Positions 42,524 through 55,603 of a stretch of 64,000 bases of DNA are shown one piece after another. Positions within the stretch are counted from its first letter, which is position 1. Each line of letters opens with the position of its first letter. The translations under genes and the position numbers were made by a program. The notes beneath the pieces were generated by a model. It was not told the DNA's origin. It ran no database searches and saw only the letters and a program-made list of their open reading frames with translations. Origin of the DNA: Bradyrhizobium sp. AUGA SZCCT0158. Its GTDB lineage: Bacteria; Pseudomonadota; Alphaproteobacteria; Rhizobiales; Xanthobacteraceae. The DNA lies in the NCBI RefSeq assembly GCF_018130065.1, contig NZ_JAFCME010000023.1, forward strand, positions 1 through 64,000. Reading direction: 5' to 3'.

Positions 42524-43297
42524 ATGAAGATGGTTCAACTGGTAACGGCGCTCGCGGTCACGGCATTTGCGGGATCGCTTGGCACACTCCCGGCGCGGGC
42601 CGAGGCAGCGACGCCGGTGGCGCGCAATGTCGTGCTGGTGCACGGGGCGTGGGCGGACGGTTCGAGCTGGTCGGAAGTCATCCCCTATCTGCAGGCCGCG
42701 GGGCTGAAGGTCACCGCCGTACAGAATCCGCTGACGTCGCTCGCCGATTCCGTCGCCGCGACCCGCCGCGCGCTGGCGATGCAGGACGGACCGACCGTGC
42801 TGGTCGCGCATTCCTGGGGCGGCACCGTGATCAGCGAGACCGGAACGGATCCGAAAGTATCGGCGCTGGTCTATGTCGCCGCGCGCGGCCCTGATGCGGG
42901 CGAGGATTTTGTCGCGCTCTCCGGAAAATTCCCGGCCGGGCCGGTGCGCGCCGGGATCCGGGAACATGACGGCTTCACCAAATTGTCGGAGGATTCGTTC
43001 CTGAAATATTTCGCCAACGGCGTGGAGCCGAAAAAGGCGGAGGTGCTCTACGCGGTACAGGAGCCGACCGCCGTTTCCCTGTTTGCGGGACGCACCACCG
43101 TGGCCGCCTGGCACTCCAAACCGTCATGGTATGCGGTCTCCAGGCAGGACCAGACCATCAATCCCGACCTCGAGCGGTTTCTGGCCAAGCGCATGAAGGC
43201 GACCACGGTCGAACTGGACGCGGGTCATCTGTCGCTGGTGTCGCATCCGAAGGAGATCGCCGACCTGATCCTCGCGGCGGCGGGTCATAAGGAATAG
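42524..43297 (+). CDS. Exported alpha/beta hydrolase
   Basis: A 257-residue protein with a signal peptide (VQLVTALAVTAFAGSLGTLP, cleaved after ARA). Mature: LVHGAWADGSSWSEVIPYL, nucleophile motif AHSWGG, then NPDLE.. and DAGHLSLVSHPKE with the catalytic His. The pattern is the hydroxynitrile lyase/esterase-like family often found in rhizobia. Substrate unknown, periplasmic. Confidence 0.88.
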   Translation: MKMVQLVTALAVTAFAGSLGTLPARAEAATPVARNVVLVHGAWADGSSWSEVIPYLQAAGLKVTAVQNPLTSLADSVAATRRALAMQDGPTVLVAHSWGGTVISETGTDPKVSALVYVAARGPDAGEDFVALSGKFPAGPVRAGIREHDGFTKLSEDSFLKYFANGVEPKKAEVLYAVQEPTAVSLFAGRTTVAAWHSKPSWYAVSRQDQTINPDLERFLAKRMKATTVELDAGHLSLVSHPKEIADLILAAAGHKE

Positions 43298-43309
43298 GTG
43301 GCCGCTCGC

Positions 43310-43344
43310 CTGATCCCTCCCCGCGCATATGAGGGAGGGATCAG
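43310..43344. terminator. Bidirectional hairpin between convergent genes
   Basis: CTGATCCCTCCC/GGGAGGGATCAG around a ~10-base loop. No T-run on either side, but its place between two convergent genes suits a shared terminator. Confidence 0.6.
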
Positions 43345-43367
43345 CAAGCGCCGCTGCGGTTTGGTCT

Positions 43368-44183
43368 CTACTCCAGCCCTTGCACGTTGGGCATGTCCTG
43401 GGTCGGGGCGATCTGCGGAGCGGGCTTGGCCGGGACCGCACCTGTCGTCACCGCCGCGGGCGGCGGCGTTTGCGCTTCAGCCGATTTCGGCTGGGCTGCC
43501 GCCGATTGCTGCACCGGTTCCGCCGCCGCTGCGGGCTTGGCCGCAGGCTCGACGGTGGCTGGTTGGGCGGCGGCCACCGGTTTGGCCGCCGGTTCGACAG
43601 CGGCGGCCGGCTTGGCGGCGGCGGCGAGCGGGCTCGGCTTCGGCACCGGCACGGTGCGGCTGGCAACCTGCGGGGCCGGCTTCGGCGACCACGGCGCGCC
43701 CTTGGCATGGGTCGGCGGCAGCGGTCCGGGCGGGCCGTAATTCATGGTCAGATCGTCGTTGAAATTATCGCCCACCCGGTGCGCCGGTATGAAGCGGATG
43801 ATCCGGCCGGTGCGCGCGTCGATGATCAGGCGGCCGTCATCGCCGCCCCGGTCGATCACCGAAATCGTGTAAACGAGGCCGCGTTGCTGCGGGATGCCGA
43901 GCGGCGAAAACCCGCTCTCGCGCAGCACGGTGTAGACTTCGGTCGGCGGCAGCAGCATCGGCCCCTGCCCATAGCCGTAACGCGGCCCGGGATAGGCCGG
44001 CGGCGGGGGGTATTGCGCCGGTGGCGCATAACGGGGCGGCGCATAATAGGGGTCGCCAATGTCGGATACCGAATAATAGGGCGAGCGTCCGGCCTCGTAA
44101 GGCGCCGGTACCTGCGCCTGCGCGGCCGTTGTGGCGAGAACCATTCCCGCCGCAAAAACCCATCCTGTGAAGAACTTCATCAT
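43368..44183 (-). CDS. Exported proline- and alanine-rich protein of unknown function
   Basis: A 271-residue protein from ATG 44183 (AGGAGCA upstream). After a signal peptide (FFTGWVFAAGMVLATTAAQA) comes a Tyr/Pro-rich stretch (YYAPPRYAPPAQYPPPPAYP), a short folded part with LLPPTEVYTVLRESGFSPLG and DARTGRIIRFIPAHRVGD, then a long Ala/Pro/Lys-rich tail (repeating AAKPAAAVEPAAKPVAAAQ), probably unstructured. Function unknown; an envelope or cell-wall role is plausible from the composition. Confidence 0.75.
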   Translation of the reverse strand: MMKFFTGWVFAAGMVLATTAAQAQVPAPYEAGRSPYYSVSDIGDPYYAPPRYAPPAQYPPPPAYPGPRYGYGQGPMLLPPTEVYTVLRESGFSPLGIPQQRGLVYTISVIDRGGDDGRLIIDARTGRIIRFIPAHRVGDNFNDDLTMNYGPPGPLPPTHAKGAPWSPKPAPQVASRTVPVPKPSPLAAAAKPAAAVEPAAKPVAAAQPATVEPAAKPAAAAEPVQQSAAAQPKSAEAQTPPPAAVTTGAVPAKPAPQIAPTQDMPNVQGLE

Positions 44184-44305
44184 CCATTGCTCCTGTTAGC
44201 CCCTGCCTGGAGCGTGTTCGCTCTCTTGCCCGGCCGTCCCGGAACCGAATTTCATTGTGAAATTCGGCGGTCCTTGGGCCGGATCGCGGCGCGTTTGCCC
44301 CAAAT

Positions 44306-44346
44306 CCGGGGCAGTATGTTTCGGCAAGCCGGGGCAGTGTGTTTCG
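44306..44346. promoter_or_regulatory. Tandem 18-base direct repeats upstream of gltB
   Basis: CCGGGGCAGTATGTTTCG (44306-44323) and CCGGGGCAGTGTGTTTCG (44329-44346) differ by one base, 23 bases apart (two helix turns). They lie ~130 bases upstream of the candidate sigma-54 promoter, at a distance usual for an activator site. Confidence 0.55.
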
Positions 44347-44465
44347 CCGGTTACAGGCACGGATCAGCCATGCGGGCAGGGACTTTCACGCGCTTGTGTG
44401 ATAGAGAAAAATTTGGCATGGTCGGGAGTTAGGACAGCATCACTGTCTCAATTGTGGGCATTCCC

Positions 44466-44480
44466 GGCACAGGGATTGCA
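44466..44480 (+). promoter_or_regulatory. Candidate sigma-54 promoter of gltB
   Basis: GGCAC-AGGGA-TTGCA matches the sigma-54 consensus (T)GGCAC-N5-TTGCA in every fixed base; GG and GC are 12 bases apart as required. It lies ~190 bases before the gltB start and points the right way. No NtrC consensus dyad is seen, so control by nitrogen is likely but not proved. Confidence 0.55.
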
Positions 44481-44668
44481 ACGAAAGCCTGGCGGCCTCG
44501 AGCTCCAGGCAAGTACAGGCAAGGCCGTTCCTCAGGGACGTTGAACGCCCAAGCCTGAATTTAGGAAATCTCGGCTCGCGGCGGACGAGCGGTGGCCCGG
44601 TGGGTGCCGCAAGCGCCCAAGGTGCGCCGGTGACAGTTAAGGCCCTTGACCTGATTGAGAGGACTAAG

Positions 44669-49420
<4,752 letters not shown>

Positions 49421-49432
49421 ACTGGGCGACGC

Positions 49433-49534
49433 CGTCGTCCTGAGGTGCCCGAGCGAAGCTCGGGCCTCGAAGGACGGCTGGGACGACAAATTTATCCTTC
49501 GAGGCGCGCAAGAGCGCGCACCCTGAGGATGACG
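49433..49534. repeat. Two repeat hairpins inside the gltB-gltD gap
   Basis: First: GTCGTCCTGAGG...CCTCGAAGGACG with GCCCGAGC/GCTCGGGC inner arms. Second: ATCCTTCGAGG...CCCTGAGGATGAC with GCGCGC arms. They stand between two genes of one pathway on one strand and may lower downstream expression or stabilise gltB mRNA. Confidence 0.8.
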
Positions 49535-49581
49535 AGCACGATGAAGACGACGAAGCTTAAGTTGCAGGAACGTTGGGTTTA

Positions 49582-51039
49582 ATGGGCAAGATCACAGGTT
49601 TTCTGGAAATCGACCGGCACGACCGCAAATATGCGCCCGTCGCCGACCGCTTGCAGCACTATCGCGAATTCGTCATTCCGCTGAGCGAGAAAGACACCCG
49701 CGACCAGGCCGCGCGCTGCATGAATTGCGGCATTCCCTATTGCCACGGCACCGGCTCGGTTCAGCCGGGCACGCCGGGCTGCCCGGTCAACAACCAGATC
49801 CCTGATTTCAACGACCTCGTCTATCAGGACAATTGGGAAGAAGCCTCGCGCAATCTGCACTCGACCAACAATTTCCCGGAGTTCACCGGCCGCATCTGCC
49901 CGGCGCCGTGCGAGGCGTCCTGCACGCTCAACATCGACGACAACCCGGTCACCATCAAGACCATCGAATGCGCGATCGTCGATCGCGCCTGGGACAATGG
50001 CTGGCTGAAGCCGGAAATTGCCCCCAGCAAGACCGGCAAGAAGGTCGCGATCGTTGGTTCCGGGCCTGCGGGCCTTGCCGTCGCGCAGCAGCTCGCGCGC
50101 GCCGGCCATGACGTCCATGTCTACGAGAAATTCGCCAAGGCCGGCGGCCTGCTCCGCTACGGCATTCCCGATTTCAAGATGGAAAAGCACATCATCGACC
50201 GCCGCGTGGCGCAGATGGAAGCCGAGGGCGTCACCTTCCATTACGGTGTCCATGTCGGCGGCACCTCACCGGGCGCGATCGATCCGCGCGAGTTGCATCG
50301 GCAATACGACGCGGTGGCCCTGACCGGCGGCGCCGAAGCCGGCCGCGATCTGCCGATCCCGGGCCGCGACCTCGACGGCATCCACTTTGCGATGGATTTC
50401 CTGCCGCAACAAAATCGCCGCGTCTCCTCCGAGCCGCTCGGGGCGGCCGCGGACATCCTCGCCGGCGGCAAGCATGTCGTCGTGATCGGCGGTGGCGACA
50501 CCGGTTCGGACTGCATCGGCACGTCGTTCCGGCAGGGCGCGAAGTCCGTGACCCAGCTCGAAATCATGCCGGCGCCGCCCGAGCACGAAAACAAGGGCCT
50601 GACCTGGCCGAACTGGCCGTTGAAAATGCGGACCTCGTCGAGCCAGGCCGAAGGCGCCCGCCGTGAATTCGCGGTGCTGACGCAAAAATTCTCGGGCGTC
50701 GACGGCAAGGTGCAGAAGCTGCATTGCGTGCAGGTCAACGAAAAATTCCAGCCGATCGCCGGCACCGAATTCGAACTCGACGCGCAGCTGGTGCTGCTGG
50801 CGATGGGCTTCGTGCATCCGGTCCATGACGGCATGCTGAAGACGCTCGGCGTCGACCTCGACCAGCGCGGCAACGTTCGCGCCAACCTGACCGACTACCA
50901 GACGTCAGTGCCGAACGTGTTCTCCGCCGGCGACATGCGCCGTGGCCAGTCGCTGGTGGTGTGGGCGATCCGCGAGGGGCGCCTCTGCGCCCGCGCCATC
51001 GACCAGTATCTGATGGGATCGACCACACTGCCGCGGTAA
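49582..51039 (+). CDS. gltD: Glutamate synthase (NADPH) small subunit
   Basis: A 485-residue protein. ATG 49582 (AGGAA further upstream); a TTG at 49573 is too near the ribosome site. N-terminal Cys clusters (CMNCGIPYCHG, CPVNN, ICPAPCEASC) bind two 4Fe-4S clusters. FAD site VAIVGSGPAGLAVAQQLA; NADPH site VVVIGGGDTGSDCIG. It passes electrons from NADPH to GltB. Confidence 0.96.
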   Translation: MGKITGFLEIDRHDRKYAPVADRLQHYREFVIPLSEKDTRDQAARCMNCGIPYCHGTGSVQPGTPGCPVNNQIPDFNDLVYQDNWEEASRNLHSTNNFPEFTGRICPAPCEASCTLNIDDNPVTIKTIECAIVDRAWDNGWLKPEIAPSKTGKKVAIVGSGPAGLAVAQQLARAGHDVHVYEKFAKAGGLLRYGIPDFKMEKHIIDRRVAQMEAEGVTFHYGVHVGGTSPGAIDPRELHRQYDAVALTGGAEAGRDLPIPGRDLDGIHFAMDFLPQQNRRVSSEPLGAAADILAGGKHVVVIGGGDTGSDCIGTSFRQGAKSVTQLEIMPAPPEHENKGLTWPNWPLKMRTSSSQAEGARREFAVLTQKFSGVDGKVQKLHCVQVNEKFQPIAGTEFELDAQLVLLAMGFVHPVHDGMLKTLGVDLDQRGNVRANLTDYQTSVPNVFSAGDMRRGQSLVVWAIREGRLCARAIDQYLMGSTTLPR

Positions 51040-51075
51040 GCGGAGCTGGCCGCAATTGAACGGCAAGGAATCAAA

Positions 51076-51112
51076 AATGGTGCAACGTGCCCTCGCACAC
51101 TGCACCATTCTT
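51076..51112 (+). terminator. Terminator-like hairpin after gltD
   Basis: AATGGTGCA (51076-51084) pairs with TGCACCATT (51101-51109), and inside it GTGC pairs with GCAC around CCTC. It ends with CTT. It sits between convergent genes and would end gltBD. Confidence 0.75.
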
Positions 51113-51141
51113 GAAGATGTCACTCTTGCGGAATGTCGGTG

Positions 51142-51459
51142 TTACGGACAGACCCGAACGCCAGCAACATAGTAGCAGGCGGAGTAGCCGCCGCCGTAAC
51201 CATAGCCACGGCCACGACCATAACCGCGACCCCGGCCACGGTAACCGTGGTGGTGACCGCGGTGACCGCGACCGCCGCGGCTGGAACCTCGGCCGCGGCC
51301 TCCGCCACGATTACCGCGCTGCGCGTACGCAGCCGTCGTCGATCCTCCAACCATCAGCGCCGTCACACCGACGATGCTGAAACAATAAATGCCAACGAGA
51401 ATAATCGTAGCCAGTGTTCGCGATAAAATGCTGCGAGACGCGGTCTTGCGCTGGGCCAT
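51142..51459 (-). CDS. Gly/Arg-rich exported protein
   Basis: A 105-residue protein; ATG 51459 follows AAGGAGTCTCA. A signal-like helix (LATIILVGIYCFSIVGVTAL) is followed by AYAQ and then a low-complexity tail of Gly, Arg, His and Tyr (RGG-rich). It ends ACYYVAGVRVCP with two Cys. Similar short Gly-rich exported proteins are frequent in Bradyrhizobium. Function unknown. Confidence 0.75.
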   Translation of the reverse strand: MAQRKTASRSILSRTLATIILVGIYCFSIVGVTALMVGGSTTAAYAQRGNRGGGRGRGSSRGGRGHRGHHHGYRGRGRGYGRGRGYGYGGGYSACYYVAGVRVCP

Positions 51460-51603
51460 TGAGACTCCTTCTGTAAGGCGGACAGAGTGGGGCTGCTTTG
51501 CTCCGCGGTCAAGCGCTAGTGGGTGTGACACTGTCACACAACCGATTAGCAGTGTGTCATAGTTCCCTGCCTCGACTCGAGCACACAAGCGAAGAGATAA
51601 AGC

Positions 51604-53319
51604 CTAGTGCTGCAGACGCACGCCGAGCATGACGATGGTGGCGGCGGTGCTGTTGCCGGGGAGGTTTGAATCCAGCCAATCGCGACGGACCGTGCCCTTG
51701 ACCCAGAGATTGCGGTTCATCTTGTAGATGAGGTCGCCGGACACCGTGTAGATCTTGTCCTTGCGGTTGTCGCCCTGGTAGTCGAGCGTGCCCCAGGTGA
51801 ACTTGCCGATCGCAGTCAGCCAGCGCCGGAAGTCATGATCGACTTCAACAGTGTAGATGTGCGTCAGCACGCCGGATACGCCGGGCAGCGTGGTCTCGGT
51901 GATCGTGGTGTCGGAATAGAATTTGGCTGTTGTCAGCGGTGTCGCCGTCCAGGTCAATGAAGCCGAGGTCAGCAGGCCTTCGAGGCGGTTGAGGCGGCTG
52001 TCGACATAGTCGCGCGCGGCGTAACCGACCGCGATTTCGCCGGTAAGCAGCCGCGAGAATTCGAAACTGGTGCCGCCCTTGACGTAGCCGCCGGTGGAAT
52101 CGCGCGCGAAGCCGCTGCGGTCGAGTCTCAGATCATGCACGCGGCTGTCGGCCTGCGCTTCCACGAACGGCTTCAAGCCCGGCATCAGATCGTAGCTGAC
52201 GCGGCCGACACCGCCGAACTGGTTGAAGTTGCGGTCGTCGTTGCTGGTCGAGGTGCCGTCGGTGAGCTTGGAATAGGTATAGGCGGTGCGGTCGACGGTG
52301 GCGCCGCCGGAAACCTGCAGACGGTTGAAATTCTGGTCGAAGCCGAAGGTGCCGCCGAACGTGGCATAGACCGGATATCTTTGCAGGCCGGCCTGAATGT
52401 TCGGACTACCCGGATTGTCGGTGGCGAGACGCAGCCGCGCCTGCGCCAGCAGCCGCGTGTCGCGCGAGACGTCGAGACGGCCGTCGACATGACCGGTGAA
52501 ATCCGGACGATCGACCACGACCGGCGCCGGTGAAACCGTGCCGTCGGCCGGCGGCGGAAAGGTGTTGCCGTAGCCGGTGAACGATCCACGCAAGTCCGCC
52601 ACCACCGCGTGGCGCTCCCAGTCGGACATGACGAGGAGTTCCGGCGCGATCACATAGAACGGCGAGCCCTTCTCGTCGACGGTGCGGCGCGGGTTGGTGT
52701 TGTAGCCGCCCGAGAGTTCGAGCGCCGATTTGATCAGGAAGCTGCCGGCGTAATCGCCGACCGGGCCGAACGGATCGTCATCGATCTTGAGCCGCTTGCG
52801 CGCAGGTTGGCCCACCACCGTGCCGGCCATCGCGGGCGGGATCGGGGCCTTGTTGGCGGTCTGCGACGGCGGAATCGAAAGCCGCAGCGGCGTATTCGAC
52901 AGCAGCGGTGGACGACTGCCGGGTCCCGGCGGCGGTTTCGGCCGGGCCTGGCCCGGATAATATTTCGGCTTCTGAAGCTTGCGGTTGAGCGAGTCGTAAC
53001 CGGAGCTGGAGGCGCCGCTGGCGGCGGGCAGGCCATAGCGCGGGATCGCCCCGATGCGCGACGGCGCGGGCTTCTCCTTGTCGCGAACCCGGGCGTCGTT
53101 GGCCTCGTCGCTGGTTTTGTCGTTGGCCTCGGCACTGGTCCGGCGCAGCGGCGAATCAACCGGCATCAGCTGGCTGCTGCGGGTCGGGCTGAACAAGTCA
53201 GGCGTGACGGTCTGGGCCTGCGCCGCGGTCCCCGTGAGGGCTATCAGCGCAAGGCATGGCAATACCGCGCGGAACACTGTCGCGCGCCTGCTTTGGCCCC
53301 TTACTGGACCTGCCACCAC
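51604..53319 (-). CDS. Outer-membrane beta-barrel protein (BBP2-like)
   Basis: A 571-residue exported protein. Signal peptide (LPCLALIALTGTAAQAQ), a ~150-residue Pro-rich linker (PPGPGSRPPLLSNTPLRLSI), then ~380 residues of alternating beta strands (ALELSGGYNTNPRRTVDEKG and so on) with aromatic girdle residues, ending in a C-terminal VMLGVRLQH strand typical of barrels. It fits outer membrane beta-barrel BBP2 family proteins of Bradyrhizobium. Role may be in surface or exopolysaccharide structure. Confidence 0.8.
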   Translation of the reverse strand: MVAGPVRGQSRRATVFRAVLPCLALIALTGTAAQAQTVTPDLFSPTRSSQLMPVDSPLRRTSAEANDKTSDEANDARVRDKEKPAPSRIGAIPRYGLPAASGASSSGYDSLNRKLQKPKYYPGQARPKPPPGPGSRPPLLSNTPLRLSIPPSQTANKAPIPPAMAGTVVGQPARKRLKIDDDPFGPVGDYAGSFLIKSALELSGGYNTNPRRTVDEKGSPFYVIAPELLVMSDWERHAVVADLRGSFTGYGNTFPPPADGTVSPAPVVVDRPDFTGHVDGRLDVSRDTRLLAQARLRLATDNPGSPNIQAGLQRYPVYATFGGTFGFDQNFNRLQVSGGATVDRTAYTYSKLTDGTSTSNDDRNFNQFGGVGRVSYDLMPGLKPFVEAQADSRVHDLRLDRSGFARDSTGGYVKGGTSFEFSRLLTGEIAVGYAARDYVDSRLNRLEGLLTSASLTWTATPLTTAKFYSDTTITETTLPGVSGVLTHIYTVEVDHDFRRWLTAIGKFTWGTLDYQGDNRKDKIYTVSGDLIYKMNRNLWVKGTVRRDWLDSNLPGNSTAATIVMLGVRLQH

Positions 53320-53466
53320 GATGAAAATACTCCAACAACGTCAGCTACTTATTCGACGCATTCCGAGCGCGCGGGGAAAACGTCGTTAATGGAGTTAAAA
53401 CAATTATGGTTAATGACCCGTTGAGAGCCGGCGGCCCGCGTCGCATCGCCAAATCGGCCGTGCTAA

Positions 53467-53494
53467 GGAGGGGTCCGGGGGCTTCTGCCCCTCC
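53467..53494 (+). promoter_or_regulatory. Strong leader hairpin before kdsD
   Basis: GGAGGGG (53467-53473) pairs with CCCCTCC (53488-53494); an overlapping GGGGGC/GCCCCT alternative exists. It lies 17 bases before the kdsD start and may set its translation level or end the upstream transcript. Confidence 0.5.
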
Positions 53495-53510
53495 TCCCTG
53501 GATTTGAGAC

Positions 53511-54524
53511 ATGGCCAAGCCGAAACCGCTGATGGCAAAATCATCCGGCACCGATCATGCGAACGCCGCCATCGAGTCGGCCCTGCGCACGCTCGATGTC
53601 GAGGCTGGCGGCATCGCCGCCATCACGGCGGCGCTGCAGTCCGACCTCCGCGCGCCGTTCGCGGCGGCCGTCGATTGCATCGGCAACGCCAAGGGCCGGC
53701 TGATCGTGACCGGGCTCGGCAAGTCGGGCCATATCGGCCGCAAGATCGCCGCGACCTTTGCCTCCACCGGCACGCCGGCCTTCTTCGTCCATGCCGCCGA
53801 AGCCAGCCACGGCGATCTCGGCATGATCACCGCCGACGACGTCATCCTGGCGCTGTCATGGTCCGGCGAGCAGCCGGAGATGAAGAATCTCATCACTTAT
53901 GCCACCCGCTTTTCCATTCCCCTGATCGCGATGACCGCGGACCGGGAATCGACGCTGAGCAAGGCCGCCGACGTCGCGCTGACCTTGCCGAAGGCGCGCG
54001 AGGCCTGCCCGCATAATCTGGCGCCGACCACCTCCTCGCTGATGATGCTGGCGCTCGGCGACGCGCTGGCGATCGCGCTTCTGGAAGGCCGCGGCTTCAC
54101 CTCGGTCGATTTCAGCGTGCTGCATCCCGGCGGCAAGCTCGGCGCGCTGTTGAAATACACCCGCGACCTCATGCATGCTGGCAACGCGGTGCCGCTGAAG
54201 CCGCTCGGCACCAAAATGTCGGATGCGCTGGTCGAGATGTCGTCGAAGGGCTTTGGCTGCGTTGGCATCACGGACGGTCGCGGCCATATCGTCGGCATCG
54301 TCACCGACGGCGATCTGCGTCGCCACATGCGGCCCGATCTGATGACCGCCACCGTCGACGAGGTGATGACGAAGAATCCCAAGACCATCGGCCGTGACCT
54401 GCTCGCGGGCGAGGCGCTTGAGATCCTCAACTCGTCGAAGATCACCGCTTTGATCGTGACCGACGCCAGCAAGCCGGTCGGCATCGTGCATCTGCATGAT
54501 TTGCTGCGCGCGGGCGTGGCGTAG
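53511..54524 (+). CDS. kdsD: Arabinose-5-phosphate isomerase (KpsF/GutQ, SIS plus two CBS)
   Basis: A 337-residue enzyme. SIS domain at ~50-185 (VTGLGKSGHIGRKIAATFAS, SWSGEQPEMKNLI), then two CBS domains (ITDGRGHIVGIVTDGDLRRH, then VMTKNPKTIGRDL). It converts ribulose-5-phosphate to arabinose-5-phosphate, the first step of KDO synthesis for lipopolysaccharide. It starts at ATG 53511 with only a weak ribosome site. Confidence 0.94.
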   Translation: MAKPKPLMAKSSGTDHANAAIESALRTLDVEAGGIAAITAALQSDLRAPFAAAVDCIGNAKGRLIVTGLGKSGHIGRKIAATFASTGTPAFFVHAAEASHGDLGMITADDVILALSWSGEQPEMKNLITYATRFSIPLIAMTADRESTLSKAADVALTLPKAREACPHNLAPTTSSLMMLALGDALAIALLEGRGFTSVDFSVLHPGGKLGALLKYTRDLMHAGNAVPLKPLGTKMSDALVEMSSKGFGCVGITDGRGHIVGIVTDGDLRRHMRPDLMTATVDEVMTKNPKTIGRDLLAGEALEILNSSKITALIVTDASKPVGIVHLHDLLRAGVA

Positions 54525-54540
54525 CTCCAAGGGGACTTCG

Positions 54541-54622
54541 TAAGGTGGGTTAGCGAAGCGTGACCCACCGAACCACGACGCACGAAGATGGTGGGTTACG
54601 CCTTCGGCTAACCCACCCTACA
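54541..54622. repeat. Palindromic repeat after kdsD
   Basis: AGGTGGGTTAGCGAAGCGTGACCCACC and GGTGGGTTACGCCTTCGGCTAACCCACCCT form a paired unit with a loop between. The GGTGGGTTAGCGAAGCG core is one of the commonest Bradyrhizobium interspersed palindromes. Confidence 0.9.
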
Positions 54623-54643
54623 GGCGTTCGCCGGGGCGACATC

Positions 54644-55195
54644 TCACTTCGGAAATCGCGCCGCCGTCTCCTCCGGCGGCAGGGCCAACGCGTTCGCCAG
54701 ATATGACACGGTGCGATAGAAGCCGCAGAGCTGGATGATCTCGAATATCTTTGCGTCGTCATAGTGCGCCGACAGCGCCTTGAACTCGGTCTCATCAAGC
54801 GTCGCGCGGTCGTGCAGGGCGTCGGCGGTTGCGATCAATACCTGCTCGGCCGCTGACCAGCAGGCGGCCTTGGCATCGCCGAGCACGGTGGCGCGGACCT
54901 GTTCGGCGGTCAGGTGGGCGGCTTCGGCAAACGTCGTGACGTGCACGCCCCATTCGTACTCGCAAACGGTCCGCGCGCAGGTGCGGTCGATCACGATCTC
55001 GCGTTCTCGCAAGCTGAGCGGGCCGCGATCCAGCAAGCTGCCGGCGCGAAACTTCTCCCAGGCGCGGGGCTGGCCGGCCATCACCCGGAACAGCACCAGC
55101 GGCGGCGCGCCGCGCATGATGCGGTCGAATTGCCCCTGAATCTCGGGTGGATAAGGCGGCTGCAGCGGCGCGATCCGGGGCGCGGTCTGTGACAT
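54644..55195 (-). CDS. AhpD/carboxymuconolactone decarboxylase-like protein
   Basis: A 183-residue helical protein. The AhpD-like core has REREIVIDRTCARTVCEYEW, then GVHVTTFAEAAHLTAEQV, with EYEWGVH as in the family (usually E-x6-8-C-x2-C-x3-H; here a single Cys before EYEWGVH). The usual CXXC pair is not seen, so peroxidase-type redox activity is doubtful. Divergent from an HxlR regulator, which likely controls it. Confidence 0.85.
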   Translation of the reverse strand: MSQTAPRIAPLQPPYPPEIQGQFDRIMRGAPPLVLFRVMAGQPRAWEKFRAGSLLDRGPLSLREREIVIDRTCARTVCEYEWGVHVTTFAEAAHLTAEQVRATVLGDAKAACWSAAEQVLIATADALHDRATLDETEFKALSAHYDDAKIFEIIQLCGFYRTVSYLANALALPPEETAARFPK

Positions 55196-55208
55196 CGTTC
55201 ACTCCTAT

Positions 55209-55247
55209 GCTACAATAAATGTAGCAACACGCTACAATATCTGTAGC
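55209..55247. promoter_or_regulatory. Paired operators of the HxlR regulator
   Basis: Two 17-base dyads with GCTACA-N5-TGTAGC at 55209-55225 and 55231-55247, centres 22 bases apart (two helix turns). They fill the 72-base gap between the two divergent genes; the HxlR protein would bind as two dimers on one face. Confidence 0.85.
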
Positions 55248-55267
55248 AGCTCGCAAGAGGCTTCCCG

Positions 55268-55603
55268 ATGCCGAAACAGGCCCCTGTTATGAAGAAACGC
55301 GCGGTCCGCGGCTCCCGCACCGGCCGGCCGGTGATGGCGCTGCTCGACCTGCTCGGGCGCCGCTGGACCCTGCGTATCCTGTGGGAGCTGCGCGAGGGAC
55401 CGCTGACCTCGCGCGCGCTGCGCACCGCCTGCGACGAGGCCTCGCCGACAGTTATGCAGACCCGGCTCTCCGAACTGCGCGAGGCCGGCCTGATCGAACT
55501 GCTGCCGGGCGATGGCTATGGCCTGACCGGGCTCGGCCTCGAATTGAACGAAACCTTCCTTCCTCTCCACCGCTTTGCCGAGCGGTGGAGCAAGCAAATC
55601 TAG
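55268..55603 (+). CDS. HxlR family regulator
   Basis: A 111-residue winged-helix protein. The HxlR pattern is clear: MALLDLLGRRWTLRILWELR at the start, then GPLTSRALRTACDEASPTVM and RLSELREAGLIELLPG, without a cysteine of the HypR type near the start. It controls the AhpD-like gene across the paired dyads. Its stop overlaps the convergent nfeD gene by four bases. Confidence 0.9.
   Translation: MPKQAPVMKKRAVRGSRTGRPVMALLDLLGRRWTLRILWELREGPLTSRALRTACDEASPTVMQTRLSELREAGLIELLPGDGYGLTGLGLELNETFLPLHRFAERWSKQI

Noticed and set aside
44412..44428. A second sigma-54-like match (TTGGCATGGTCGGGAG) upstream of gltB
   Set aside because: The -12 GC does not fit (GGAG instead of TTGC); the site at 44466 matches fully.
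51133..51426. Plus-strand Ala/Thr/Val-rich open frame opposite the Gly/Arg-rich gene
   Set aside because: It is the mirror of the low-complexity coding sequence on the other strand, which has a good ribosome site and signal peptide.
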